This document shows positions 8,998-17,026 of a stretch of 64,000 nucleotides of DNA, piece after piece. Position 1 is the first letter of the stretch; every line of letters begins with the position of its first letter. The notes under the pieces are model-generated. The model did no database searches, was not told the DNA's origin, and saw nothing but the letters and a program-made list of their open reading frames with translations. A program made the translations under genes and the position numbers. Origin of the DNA: an uncultured Bacteroidota bacterium (lineage in GTDB: Bacteria > Bacteroidota > Bacteroidia > Bacteroidales > P3); assembly GCA_902788805.1 (NCBI GenBank), contig CADALO010000001.1, forward strand, positions 248,001 to 312,000. The letters run 5' to 3'.

Positions 8998-9834
8998 TTA
9001 TTTGTTCTTCTGTTTTCTTACCCAGCGAAGGAAGTCCCACAGGGTCTCGTCGTCCTCTTTGCCTCGTCTTTTCGGCTTGGTTTTGAGGTCTATTCTCCCG
9101 TATTTGGCCATTCGTGCCTCCACCACAGATGTCTGACGCTTGAAGTATGGCGTTGCGTGCCCGGGATTGCGCTTCAGCGGCGATGGCAGTGTAACGGCCA
9201 GTTGTGCCGCCTCGTGCCGTGTCAGTTTGCTTGCTGAATGGCCGAAATAATGCTGCGCAGCAGCCTCGCATCCGTAAATGCCGTCGCCAAACTCTATGAT
9301 GTTGAGATACACCTCCATAATGCGCTCTTTGCCCCACAGCTTTTCTATGGCAATGGTGTAGCCAGCCTCGAAAGCCTTGCGGAGGTAACTGCGTCGATGC
9401 GGCAGAAAGGCGTTCTTGGCAGTCTGCATCGATATGGTGCTGCCACCGCGTATGCGGCGACCTCGTTTGTTCTCGCGATAGGTTTGCTTAAGCTGTCCTA
9501 CGTCAAACCCTTTGTGACGCATAAACCTGCCGTCTTCCGAGGATATCACGGCAGTAATCAGATTGGGCGAAATGTCTTCTATTTTGACATAGTCGCGCTC
9601 AAAGTTGACCTCACGCTCCTTCTCGGTCAGCTGTTGGAAGAACCGTTGCACCATCAGTGGAGTCAACGGTGGATTGATCCATTTGTACACAACGGGCAAG
9701 AGCAAGGCCAAACCAATCAGCGAAAGGAGTGTGATCCACACCACTCGCCACACTCGTCTCAGCACAGAGTGCGTCCGCGGCGCCTCTTGCTCTGGGAAAT
9801 CAACAGGGTTTGTTTTGACTTCGTTTTCTGACAT
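8998..9834 (-). CDS. mtgA: Monofunctional biosynthetic peptidoglycan transglycosylase
   Basis: A 278-residue family GT51 enzyme that polymerises lipid II into glycan strands at the outer face of the inner membrane. One transmembrane anchor lies at about residues 31-52. The catalytic Glu100 is in ISSEDGRFMRHKGFD, followed by RGGSTISMQTAKN (129-141) and the second conserved block KERIMEVYLNIIEFGDGIYG (169-188). There is no transpeptidase domain, which separates it from bifunctional PBPs. Downstream gltX begins 67 bp after its stop; upstream GT2 ends 27 bp before its start. Confidence 0.95.
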   Translation of the reverse strand: MSENEVKTNPVDFPEQEAPRTHSVLRRVWRVVWITLLSLIGLALLLPVVYKWINPPLTPLMVQRFFQQLTEKEREVNFERDYVKIEDISPNLITAVISSEDGRFMRHKGFDVGQLKQTYRENKRGRRIRGGSTISMQTAKNAFLPHRRSYLRKAFEAGYTIAIEKLWGKERIMEVYLNIIEFGDGIYGCEAAAQHYFGHSASKLTRHEAAQLAVTLPSPLKRNPGHATPYFKRQTSVVEARMAKYGRIDLKTKPKRRGKEDDETLWDFLRWVRKQKNK

Positions 9835-9861
9835 CGTGAGAATTCTCTTTTGCTGTCTGAG

Positions 9862-10866
9862 TTATATCCCCAGCTTGGAAAACACCTTCTTGCCTCTCAA
9901 GTGGTAGTCGATAAGGATAGAGCGTCTGTGCACGCAGTCAACCTCTTGGGGTTTGATGGCTTCACGCTTTAGCTTGAGCGTGGGTTTCCATTTCCTGAAT
10001 TCGCTGTGGGCTTTGAAAACAGCAATGCATTCCGCCATATTGCCTTTAAGTAAAAACGACAATGCCGCCACCCAGTCAAGGACAAAACGCAGGCAAATGA
10101 CACGGCGCAGGCGCTTGTCTGGCAGGTCTTTGTAAAGCATTGCCAGGTTGTTGCGGAAGTTGAGCAGCGTCTTCATCGGTGAACTCTTCGGCAGCGTGCC
10201 GCCACCCACGTGGTATACCTGCGCGTCGCTGGTGGCGATGACCTTGTAGCCCTTCATCTTTGTGCGCCAGCAGAAGTCGATTTCCTCCATATGCGCAAAG
10301 AAGTCGCCGTCCAGTCCGCCCAACTCTTTCCATACCGATGCGCGGACAAACATAGCAGCTCCCGATGCCCAGAAGACCTCTCGGGTATCGTCGTATTGCC
10401 CTTCGTCGCGCTCCAGGGTGCTGAATATGCGACCTCTGCAGAACGGGTAGCCCAGCTTATCGACAAAGCCGCCTGCACCGCCGGCATACTCGAAGCGGTT
10501 GCGGTCGTCGAACATCAGCAGCTTGGGCTGTGCAATGGCCACGGCGGGGTCGGCGTCCATCAGCGCCACGACCTTGTCTACCCAGCCGGGTGTCACCTCC
10601 ACGTCGTCGTTGAGCAGCACATAGTATTCCGCGTCTATTTGAGCCAGAGCCTTGTTGTAGCCTCCGGCAAAGCCATAGTTCTTGTCCATCAGTATCAGCC
10701 GCAACGACGGATAGTTCTTCTTCAGGAATTCTATGCTGTCGTCGGTCGAGCCGTTGTCGGCTATGATGACTTCAGCGTCGCCGGTGGTGTTGGCCACCAC
10801 CGATGGCAGAAAGCGCTCCAGCATCCGTCGTCCGTTCCAGTTCAATATAACTACTGCAGTCTTCAA
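9862..10866 (-). CDS. Family 2 glycosyltransferase
   Basis: A 334-residue GT2 enzyme with the GT-A fold. The N-terminus TAVVILNWNGRRMLERFLPS, the nucleotide-binding ADNGSTDDSIEFLK and the metal-binding NDDVE (residues 86-90) are all present. The pattern is close to rhamnosyl- or dTDP-sugar transferases of the WcaA type; the sugar is not predictable. It follows the LpxL-like acyltransferase in the same operon, which suggests a role in lipopolysaccharide or capsule assembly. A hydrophobic C-terminal segment (LDWVAALSFLLKGN) may touch the membrane. Confidence 0.88.
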   Translation of the reverse strand: MKTAVVILNWNGRRMLERFLPSVVANTTGDAEVIIADNGSTDDSIEFLKKNYPSLRLILMDKNYGFAGGYNKALAQIDAEYYVLLNDDVEVTPGWVDKVVALMDADPAVAIAQPKLLMFDDRNRFEYAGGAGGFVDKLGYPFCRGRIFSTLERDEGQYDDTREVFWASGAAMFVRASVWKELGGLDGDFFAHMEEIDFCWRTKMKGYKVIATSDAQVYHVGGGTLPKSSPMKTLLNFRNNLAMLYKDLPDKRLRRVICLRFVLDWVAALSFLLKGNMAECIAVFKAHSEFRKWKPTLKLKREAIKPQEVDCVHRRSILIDYHLRGKKVFSKLGI

Positions 10867-10918
10867 TCTCTTAATTATTAATTCTTATATTGAGGAATTA
10901 TCTTTTAATTCTTAATTT

Positions 10919-11812
10919 TTAATTCTTAATTATCTTGATTGTCCCATCCTTCATTATGCGGCCGTTGCGGGTCAGCTTCCAGCGGCGGTGGCTCCACAGC
11001 CAATACTGCGGATGCTGCCTTATCTGGTTCTCCAGTCGTTTGGCGTAAGCTTCTGTAATCGAGCCTTCCGGCATACTGTCGGGGCTGTCGGTCAGCAGTT
11101 CGAAGTGCACGCTGTAGCGTCCGCGGCGCTCTTTGGTGACTTCATATATGAAGACGGGCATATTGTATTTCCTTGCGAAGTGCTCAGCACCGAACAGGAA
11201 GGCGGTGTCCTGCCCCATAAACCGCGTCCAGTAGCTGCGATGCGGGTTGCTTGGCGACTGGTCGCCGAGCATCATATAAGCCACCGGCACCTTCCAGCGG
11301 TCGTAGTAGGCCATTGTCTGCCTCACATCGGTCTGATCCACAATCTCGGTGCCGTAGCGGTCGCGACGGCCGGTGATGAACTTGCCGAAGCCTTTGTTGT
11401 CGAGTGGTTTGCCTACACCAATGGCGTGATGGCTGATGCGGCTGTCGAGCGAAGTGATCATATACTCCCAGTTGTTGTAGTGCGACGACATCAGCACTAT
11501 GCTGCGGTTCTGCTCGTAATATGGCTCCAGCACCTCTTCGTTGTCGAAGCGGTAGTGCCTGCCTACGCACCTCAGCGGTGCCCGCAGGTTGTAGATGCCC
11601 TCGGCAAGCAGGTCGCACAGATGGCGGTAATATTGACGCTCAATCTTGCGCCGCTCCTTGCGTGTCTTGTCGGGAAAGCAACGCTCCAGGTTGTCGCGCA
11701 CCACCTTCACCCTGTAGCGCGCCACATAGTACACCACGGGCCACAGCAGCGTGGCGAACAGATAGTGCACGCACAGCGGCAGGTATGCAACCGGTAGCAG
11801 AAAATTATACAT
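10919..11812 (-). CDS. Lipid A biosynthesis acyltransferase (LpxL/HtrB family)
   Basis: A 297-residue lysophospholipid/lipid A acyltransferase (LABLAM family). The catalytic HX4E motif is HYNNWE (His111, Glu116), preceded by SIVLMSS. Residues 5-30 form a hydrophobic N-terminal anchor. Bacteroidetes usually carry one such late acyltransferase that adds the secondary chain to lipid A at the inner membrane. The segment DNLERCFPDKTRKERRKIER is typical of the family. It is second in the operon behind the GWxTD protein and ahead of the GT2 gene; the spacer to GT2 (10867-10918) is an AT-rich run of ttaattctta repeats. Confidence 0.9.
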   Translation of the reverse strand: MYNFLLPVAYLPLCVHYLFATLLWPVVYYVARYRVKVVRDNLERCFPDKTRKERRKIERQYYRHLCDLLAEGIYNLRAPLRCVGRHYRFDNEEVLEPYYEQNRSIVLMSSHYNNWEYMITSLDSRISHHAIGVGKPLDNKGFGKFITGRRDRYGTEIVDQTDVRQTMAYYDRWKVPVAYMMLGDQSPSNPHRSYWTRFMGQDTAFLFGAEHFARKYNMPVFIYEVTKERRGRYSVHFELLTDSPDSMPEGSITEAYAKRLENQIRQHPQYWLWSHRRWKLTRNGRIMKDGTIKIIKN

Positions 11813-11863
11813 TTGTCTCTGAACTTCCCTTTATCTTCCCAGACTCGTCATCTAATAGTCTCA

Positions 11864-13408
11864 TCAATAGCCTCTCTCGAATTGCTCGCCCACTTCGCCC
11901 ACGACATTCTCCTCCAGCTGCTGTCCGCACAGGCGGCGTTCCCACATTGAGTCGCGTACCTCGCCGCGAGCGTTAGAGTGGAGCAGTTTGTAGAATCCCG
12001 AGCGGAACTCGTCCCAGAAGATGAAGCATCGGTTGGCGTCGTCGCCTGGCAGGTTGTTGTAGCGCCACAGCTGGTAGGGCAGATAGAATATCTGGCCTTG
12101 CTTGGGCACATCGTGGGGTTGGAGGTTGTTGTTGCCCTGTATTGTCACGCCGCCGCCCATATATCGCATCGACACAAAATTCTTCTCGTCGCGTACAAAG
12201 TCGGGCGCTCCGTACTGCAGATACACGCGTCCGCGGTCGGTATGGATGCCCTTGGTCTTGGTGCCGTCGAAGTCGGCCCTGGGCCACGTGAAGTTGGCGT
12301 TGACGTAGTCGATGCGCTGTTTGTACTCGAGCCAGGCACCGTCGGGGTTCAGCGGCTCGCGGCGCACCCAGAAGCGGTACATAAAGCGCTGTTTCTCCTC
12401 GATGCCCGGACGGTGGATGATGTCGTATATGTCGCGACGCTCCACCTCATTGGCTATTGGTGCCAGGGCTTCGATATATTCGTTCAGCTGGGCCTCGTCG
12501 TTCAGCGTGCCGGCAAAGGTCATCGACACCGGCGTCTGGTTGAGCTTGGCCTCCACCTGCGGGTTGCTCCTGAAGAAAGGCAGGCGCTTGTAGAGCATAA
12601 TGTCGTTGTCGTGGTTGCGTATCTCCACCACGAGGTTGTAGTTGCCCGAGGGCAGGTCCTCGATGTCGATGGTGCTGAAGATGGGTATTATCGGCCCGCG
12701 TTCCAGTCGTTTCACGCTTTGGGTCGACTCCAGCACCTTGCCGGTCTCCTTCACCTCTATGAATGACACGGCATAGACGTATTGGTCTCTCGTCTCGTGG
12801 TTGATGTTGTAGAGCTCGCAGTAGAAGTTGATTTTGCCCACCTGCTCGGGCAGGAAGTCGTTGATGTAGGGCTCCATATCGTAGCCGCTGCGCGACAGGA
12901 TGTTGGGCGTTTCGGTCGGCGTCACGTTCGACATCATCTGCACGCTCGACAGGGCCGGCCGCTTGGTGTCGTAGTAGAGCGCCAGCTGCTGCTCTACCAC
13001 CGTGGGCTCGTCGTCACCGTTCTTGTCGCGTATCTGCAGCTTGAGGTCGTAGATGCCGTTGGCTAAGGCAAAACGCTGCACATCTATGAAATTGAAGCGG
13101 TTGGCGTCGGGACTTGCTATTTTGGGGCTGCCCAAATCGTACTTCTTTGCCAGCACGATGGAGTCGCCAAGACTGACGGTAATCAGCGCCTCGACGGTGG
13201 CCTGATACTGGTTGCCCGCCTTGACGAAGTTGAGGTTCCACGCGTCGAACGACAGATAGGTCTCGAAGTAAGAGCCTGTGCTGGGTTCGTAGAATGTGGC
13301 ATACGAGAAGACTGCCGTCAGGTGCTTGCCGTCGCTGTCGCCGCTGCCCGCCGCCGTCGCCGTCCAGAGCAGTGCCACGGCAGCTGTAAGTATAAGTATA
13401 CGTTTCAT
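11864..13408 (-). CDS. GWxTD domain-containing exported protein
   Basis: A 514-residue protein with signal peptide (MKRILILTAAVALLWTATAA). The N-terminal 300 residues are beta-rich. The C-terminal part (about 320-500) matches the GWxTD domain known from Bacteroidetes: residues 387-400 read GIHTDRGRVYLQYG, where the namesake GWxTD is changed to GIHTD, followed by APDFVRDE and a final IFYLPYQLWRY segment. Function of the family is not established. It is first in the minus-strand operon with the lipid A acyltransferase, GT2 and MtgA, so an envelope role is likely. A promoter-like tatgtttg box lies 50 bp upstream on the minus strand. Confidence 0.85.
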   Translation of the reverse strand: MKRILILTAAVALLWTATAAGSGDSDGKHLTAVFSYATFYEPSTGSYFETYLSFDAWNLNFVKAGNQYQATVEALITVSLGDSIVLAKKYDLGSPKIASPDANRFNFIDVQRFALANGIYDLKLQIRDKNGDDEPTVVEQQLALYYDTKRPALSSVQMMSNVTPTETPNILSRSGYDMEPYINDFLPEQVGKINFYCELYNINHETRDQYVYAVSFIEVKETGKVLESTQSVKRLERGPIIPIFSTIDIEDLPSGNYNLVVEIRNHDNDIMLYKRLPFFRSNPQVEAKLNQTPVSMTFAGTLNDEAQLNEYIEALAPIANEVERRDIYDIIHRPGIEEKQRFMYRFWVRREPLNPDGAWLEYKQRIDYVNANFTWPRADFDGTKTKGIHTDRGRVYLQYGAPDFVRDEKNFVSMRYMGGGVTIQGNNNLQPHDVPKQGQIFYLPYQLWRYNNLPGDDANRCFIFWDEFRSGFYKLLHSNARGEVRDSMWERRLCGQQLEENVVGEVGEQFERGY

Positions 13409-13457
13409 TTATAATGCTTTGTTTTTGTTTCTTTAAATATCTATAACGTCAGATTTG

Positions 13458-13465
13458 CAAACATA
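13458..13465 (-). promoter_or_regulatory. Likely -7 box for the envelope operon
   Basis: On the minus strand the sequence reads tatgtttg, which fits TAnnTTTG, about 50 bp before the GWxTD gene start. No clear -33 TTTG at the right distance, so moderate confidence. The region is the 3' flank of the gene ending at 13493. Confidence 0.45.
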
Positions 13466-13492
13466 TTGCCCCGCCTGCCTGAATTCTTTGCC

Positions 13493-13870
13493 TTAAAGCG
13501 TTTTCCGGTAGTTGAGCGTCTCGCCCTCCTGCTCCGCCGTCAGCAGCTTCGACGTCAACTTCTTTATCTTCAGCGTGTCGGAGATGTCGAACACCCGCTT
13601 GCCCTCGAATGTCTTTCCGTCCAGTATCAGGCAGTTGCGGCTCAGACGCCAGCTGTTGTACTGGCGTGTCGTGACGTTGATTGAGGCGGCTATGCCGTGC
13701 ACGCCGCATCTGAATCCGATCTCCTGGCCCGCCGGCCCCGTGACCCACGTACCTATGATGTCGCGCTGCCGGCTGTTGCCGAAGACGGTATAGGCCAGTA
13801 TCGCCAGCACCGCGGCGATGGCCACGATAGTCATCACAGGATGAATGCCGTTGCGTTTGCGTCTGCTCAT
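13493..13870 (-). CDS. Small membrane-anchored lipocalin-like protein
   Basis: A 125-residue protein with one N-terminal transmembrane segment (VMTIVAIAAVLAILAYTVFG) and a beta-rich exported domain. The pattern IIGTWVTGP..IGFRCG..ASIN...YNSWRLSRNCLILDG..FDISDTLKIKKLTSKLLTA resembles the lipocalin-like proteins common in Bacteroidetes, where the domain starts with a GxW motif. Function is unknown. It is divergent from the phosphatase gene at 14201 across the palindrome at 13943-14046. Confidence 0.7.
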   Translation of the reverse strand: MSRRKRNGIHPVMTIVAIAAVLAILAYTVFGNSRQRDIIGTWVTGPAGQEIGFRCGVHGIAASINVTTRQYNSWRLSRNCLILDGKTFEGKRVFDISDTLKIKKLTSKLLTAEQEGETLNYRKTL

Positions 13871-13942
13871 TTGCTATATATATTTTTAAACAATAACATC
13901 CGAAACCGGTTTTTAGTATGTCCCGCACCCTATTTTTTCCGT

Positions 13943-14046
13943 ACCAACACTGGTCGTTGTACAATATATGTACAATAGTTGTACAATATATGTACAATTG
14001 GTAAACGTACAAATATTGTACAAGTATTGTACATATATTGAGGTGG
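13943..14046. repeat. Long intergenic palindrome, sub-family A, copy 1
   Basis: Imperfect palindrome of about 104 bp between divergent genes. The left arm has four 11-bp units (core tgtacaat) starting with cgttgtacaat at 13955; the right arm has only three complementary units, the outermost having been lost. The loop is aattggtaaac. The left flank ccaacactggtcg matches the flank of the sub-family B copy at 54454; the right flank is degraded (gaggtggcg). It ends about 70 bp upstream of the -33 box of the phosphatase promoter. The rest of the 330-bp gap holds only that promoter. Confidence 0.9.
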
Positions 14047-14114
14047 CGTTTTTCGGGGCAAAAACGCATTCTGTCGCAAACGACATATCTTTTGTGAAAA
14101 ATGTCGGTGTTTTC

Positions 14115-14145
14115 TTTGCTATATTGAAAACTTTTTGTAAATTTG
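14115..14145 (+). promoter_or_regulatory. Promoter of the LMW phosphatase gene
   Basis: TTTG at 14115-14118, 19-bp spacer, taaatttg at 14138-14145. This is an exact fit to the Bacteroidetes TTTG-N19-TAnnTTTG consensus. Confidence 0.75.
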
Positions 14146-14200
14146 CAATGCAAATAACAAGAACATAATTTGCTATTTATTTGTCAATCAGAAAATAGTA

Positions 14201-14713
14201 ATGAAAACTGATATGGATAACTCGAACAAATACGGCGTCATCTTCGTATGCCACGGCAATATTTGCCGCAGTCCGATGGCCGAATTTATCCTTCGTCGAC
14301 TCATAAACCAGGCCTCGCTTGCCGACTATGTGGAGATTGCTTCGGCGGCTACATCCGACGAGGAAATCGGCAACCCTGTCTACCCCCTTGCAAAACGCAT
14401 TCTGGCCACCCACGGCATCGGCTGCCGCCTGAAGACGGCCCAGCGCCTTACCCCCAAGATGTACGACCAATACGACCTCGTTATCGGTATGGACAGCCGC
14501 AATATCGAAAACATCAAACTCCTGATAGGCGACCGACCCACCGAGAAGCTGCATCGGCTGCTCGACTTCCTGCCCGACGACAGTCCCGACCACGGGCGCG
14601 ACATCGCCGACCCTTGGTACACGCGCGATTTCGAACGCGCCTACAGCGACATCCTTCTGGGCTGCAATGCCCTCGCGGAACACCTGAAGGCCTCCATCGT
14701 TGTCGAAGAATGA
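14201..14713 (+). CDS. Low-molecular-weight protein tyrosine phosphatase
   Basis: A 170-residue LMW-PTP. The catalytic P-loop C(X)5R-S reads CHGNICRS (nucleophile Cys17, Arg23) and the general acid is in the conserved DP pair of IADPWYTRDF (Asp137). Such enzymes dephosphorylate protein tyrosines, often of polysaccharide-export tyrosine kinases, in the cytoplasm. No kinase or capsule gene lies next to it here, so the substrate is open; arsenate reductase activity is unlikely because the extra cysteines of that branch are absent. The ATG at 14213 (MDNSNKYG) is an alternative start. It has its own promoter. Confidence 0.92.
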   Translation: MKTDMDNSNKYGVIFVCHGNICRSPMAEFILRRLINQASLADYVEIASAATSDEEIGNPVYPLAKRILATHGIGCRLKTAQRLTPKMYDQYDLVIGMDSRNIENIKLLIGDRPTEKLHRLLDFLPDDSPDHGRDIADPWYTRDFERAYSDILLGCNALAEHLKASIVVEE

Positions 14714-14758
14714 TAACAGCTTGTCTATCATTGCTATAAACAGATAAATAAAAAAATA

Positions 14759-14790
14759 TTTGTCTGTTTTCTTTTTTTTTACTACTTTTG
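14759..14790 (+). promoter_or_regulatory. Promoter of the diaminohexanoate dehydrogenase gene
   Basis: TTTG at 14759-14762, 20-bp spacer, tacttttg at 14783-14790: a consensus Bacteroidetes promoter giving a leader of about 55 bases before the ATG at 14856. Confidence 0.75.
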
Positions 14791-14855
14791 AAAGTTCAAT
14801 TCTTGTTGAATTAAGTAAATAATTAATTAATAATCAATTTAATCTACTAAAAATT

Positions 14856-15929
14856 ATGCAACCAAAAGGTAACAAATACGGTGTTCACCGTGTACTCGAG
14901 CCGAAGGGCGTCCTGCCGCAGCCGGCAAACAAGATCGACAACAATATGGATGTTCTCTATGACAACGAGATCCTTATCGATGTCCAGACCCTTAACGTCG
15001 ACTCCGCGTCGTTCACCGACATTATGAACTATGCCAAGCAGCAGGCTGGCGAAGGCGCTACCAAAGAGCAGATCCTCGAAGAGGTGAAGAAAGAAATGCT
15101 GCTCAATGTCGAGCTGCAGGGCAAGCACCGCAACCGTCGTACCGGTTCCGGCGGTATGTTGCTGGGTAAGGTTGAGAAGATCGGCGACGCCCTGAAGGGC
15201 AAGATCGACCTGAAAGAGGGCGACCGCATCGCTACCCTCGTCAGCCTGTCGCTGACTCCTCTCCGCATCGACAGCTTCGGTGAGATCCGTCCCGAGATCG
15301 ACCAGGTCGACATCAAGGGTAAGGCTATCCTCTTCGAGAGCGGTATCTATGCCAAGATTCCCGACGATATGCCCGAGAAACTGGCCCTCAGCGCACTCGA
15401 TGTGGCCGGTGCTCCCGCCCAGACCGCTAAGCTGTGCCACTATGGTCAGACCGTCGTCATCCTCGGTGCTGGTGGCAAGAGCGGTATGCTCTGCTGCTAT
15501 GAGGCCAAGAAGCGCGTCGGCGTCACCGGCAAGGTTATCGGTATCGCCAACAGCCCGAAGAGCACTCAGCGCATCAAGGACCTCGGCTTCTGCGACATCG
15601 TGGAGAGCGCCGCAGGTATGACCCCTGTCCAGGTTTATGAGCTCGTCGAGCGCCTCACCGGTGGCAAGATGGCCGACGTTACCATCAACTGCGTCAACGT
15701 TCCCGACCAGGAGATGACCGCTATCCTCGTTACCAAAGATGACGGTGTTGTCTACTTCTTCTCGATGGCTACCAGCTTCACCAAGGCTTCTCTGGGTGCC
15801 GAGGGTATCGGAAGCGACGTCAATATGATTATGGGCAACGGCTACACCAAAGGCCACGCCGAGTTCACTCTGCAGGAGCTCCGCGAAAGCCCGAAACTGC
15901 GCAAGATCTTCGAAGAACTCTACGCATAA
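14856..15929 (+). CDS. kdd: L-erythro-3,5-diaminohexanoate dehydrogenase
   Basis: A 357-residue protein matching Kdd of the lysine fermentation pathway, which oxidatively deaminates L-erythro-3,5-diaminohexanoate to 5-amino-3-oxohexanoate with NAD. The N-terminal block (GVHRVLEPKGVLPQPANKID) and NRRTGSGGMLLG are characteristic of the family. A Rossmann-type nucleotide-binding loop GAGGKSG is at residues 204-210. Length is normal. Its presence, together with lysine 2,3-aminomutase 1.1 kb downstream, points to lysine catabolism and not beta-lysine osmolyte synthesis. The lysine 5,6-aminomutase genes (kamDE) and kce/kal, usually neighbours, are not in the window. A strong terminator follows. Confidence 0.9.
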   Translation: MQPKGNKYGVHRVLEPKGVLPQPANKIDNNMDVLYDNEILIDVQTLNVDSASFTDIMNYAKQQAGEGATKEQILEEVKKEMLLNVELQGKHRNRRTGSGGMLLGKVEKIGDALKGKIDLKEGDRIATLVSLSLTPLRIDSFGEIRPEIDQVDIKGKAILFESGIYAKIPDDMPEKLALSALDVAGAPAQTAKLCHYGQTVVILGAGGKSGMLCCYEAKKRVGVTGKVIGIANSPKSTQRIKDLGFCDIVESAAGMTPVQVYELVERLTGGKMADVTINCVNVPDQEMTAILVTKDDGVVYFFSMATSFTKASLGAEGIGSDVNMIMGNGYTKGHAEFTLQELRESPKLRKIFEELYA

Positions 15930-15979
15930 ACGAATTCAGGAAATTGAATCCCGTTATTCGATTTCTTAGTTCAAAACCA

Positions 15980-16014
15980 ACCTGCGGCAAGGTCATCCTT
16001 GCCGCAGGTCTTTT
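15980..16014 (+). terminator. Terminator after kdd
   Basis: acctgcggcaagg/ccttgccgcaggt stem with a 4-base loop, followed by ctttt. It lies between kdd and the lipoprotein gene and would limit read-through. Confidence 0.8.
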
Positions 16015-16026
16015 AAAAATTGTAAA

Positions 16027-16728
16027 ATGAAAATCAGACTGATGATAATTGTTTTGGCGGCAATGGCTGTCTCATCTTGTTATAGGCACAGGCTTATAGA
16101 GCTGCCGTCCAGGATGATTCCTTGCGATGTGAATCCTGACGAAGTGTTCGGTGCACACTACACGGCCGCCGATTTCCAGATTTGGCCTATGGCGGACGAT
16201 AGTATGGCTGGCATTGTTGCGGGCAGGGCAGTTCGCGAAAAAGGCATTTCGTCCGAGAGTAGCGGATGGTGTGTGTCGTTTTCAAATGCCGACACCTCTG
16301 AGGTGGGCGCCATAGCACGCGAGTTATGCGCTTCGCACCGCACCGGCGACACGGTATGCTGTTATGGCTGGGTGCCGGAGGGTTTCGATTCAAGCAAGAG
16401 TGTCATTGTGTTTGTGTGCGGCACAGCTCCTTTGATTGACGGCACTTCTGTGGCCAATGCAGGAGTGGAGTTGATGTGGGATGAGCCTAATGTCCTTTTT
16501 GAATTTGCCCAAGAACACCACTCCGACTGGCAGCGTATTACGCGCGATAATGTTATGCGTTGTCTGCCGATTATGCTCGGTGGCCGGATGTTGGCAATCC
16601 CAAGGGTGAATGCTGAAATCACTGGTGGCAAATGCAGCCTCAGCGGATTGAAGGAAGAAGAATGCTGCGCAATTGCCGCTATCCTCACTGCCGGTAAAGG
16701 TCCTGAATCACCAGCCCAGCCAAAGTGA
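16027..16728 (+). CDS. Lipoprotein with a SecD P1-head-like domain
   Basis: A 233-residue predicted lipoprotein: the signal MKIRLMIIVLAAMAVSSC ends in a lipobox-like VSSC, so it would be lipidated at Cys18. The C-terminal 90 residues resemble the P1 head subdomain of SecD/SecDF: GVELMWDEPNVLFEFAQEH, then ITRDNVMRCLPIMLGGRMLA, IPRVNAEITGGKCSLSG and a closing helix EEECCAIAAILTAG. The order (substrate-like strand, T-x-x-N helix, G-G-R-x-L-x-I-P-x-V, I-x-G-G, E-E-A helix) is the SecD head order. There is no transmembrane part, so it is not a translocase subunit. The final residues (about GKGPESPAQPK) run into the antisense gene remnant at 16685-16870. Function unknown; the fold assignment is inference. 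Confidence 0.75.
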   Translation: MKIRLMIIVLAAMAVSSCYRHRLIELPSRMIPCDVNPDEVFGAHYTAADFQIWPMADDSMAGIVAGRAVREKGISSESSGWCVSFSNADTSEVGAIARELCASHRTGDTVCCYGWVPEGFDSSKSVIVFVCGTAPLIDGTSVANAGVELMWDEPNVLFEFAQEHHSDWQRITRDNVMRCLPIMLGGRMLAIPRVNAEITGGKCSLSGLKEEECCAIAAILTAGKGPESPAQPK

Positions 16729-16870
16729 AACCGAAAATGGCGGTGATGTGCGACGTGGTGCCGTTGATTTGGGCCTTCGTCGCGTTCCAGTCCTGTAGCG
16801 ACAGGCTATTGTCTGTATTCCCTTCGTCGCCAAAATCGGTGTGGTGTGGGGCAATTAAACACCATCTTCG
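16685..16870 (-). pseudogene. Possible 3' remnant of a ThiF/TcdA-family gene
   Basis: On the minus strand about 60 codons read through to a stop at 16685 with a tail INGTTSHITAIFGFTLAGLV followed by IQDLYRQ. That resembles the C-terminal end of HesA/MoeB/ThiF-family enzymes such as tRNA threonylcarbamoyladenosine dehydratase (TcdA), which typically close with NG(T/S)ISYMPAxFG..LASxVIxDL. No upstream two-thirds of such a gene is present, because the kamA promoter and gene follow. If real, it is a decayed fragment whose end overlaps the lipoprotein gene. The rest of the gap 16871-17026 holds only the kamA promoter. Resemblance was judged by eye. Confidence 0.3.
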
Positions 16871-16917
16871 GTGAAGGGATATGTCTTGAACGGCGTGGAT
16901 TGTGAGTGAAATTTTAT

Positions 16918-16948
16918 TTTGTGGTTTTATTTTAGTTTCGTATCTTTG
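16918..16948 (+). promoter_or_regulatory. Promoter of kamA
   Basis: TTTG at 16918-16921, 19-bp spacer, tatctttg at 16941-16948; consensus fit. The leader to the ATG at 17027 would be about 70 bases. kamA therefore has its own promoter and is not simply co-transcribed with kdd. Confidence 0.75.
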
Positions 16949-17026
16949 CAGCGTGAATGTTATGTGCAATAATGTTCATAGCAGTGCTTATTGTGTTGAT
17001 TAACAAAGATAAAAATATATTTTACA

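Noticed and set aside
13968-14168. Small proteins encoded by the palindromes (Tyr/Cys/Thr or Trp/Thr/Gln-rich)
   Set aside because: The 11-bp units are not in codon register and the frames change along the arms. Similar strings arise from every copy, so they are by-products of the repeat.
14201-14713. Arsenate reductase for the LMW-PTP gene
   Set aside because: The extra redox cysteines of ArsC relatives are missing and no ars genes are nearby.
14847-15857. 336-residue minus-strand open frame
   Set aside because: Exact shadow of kdd, with acidic low-information sequence.
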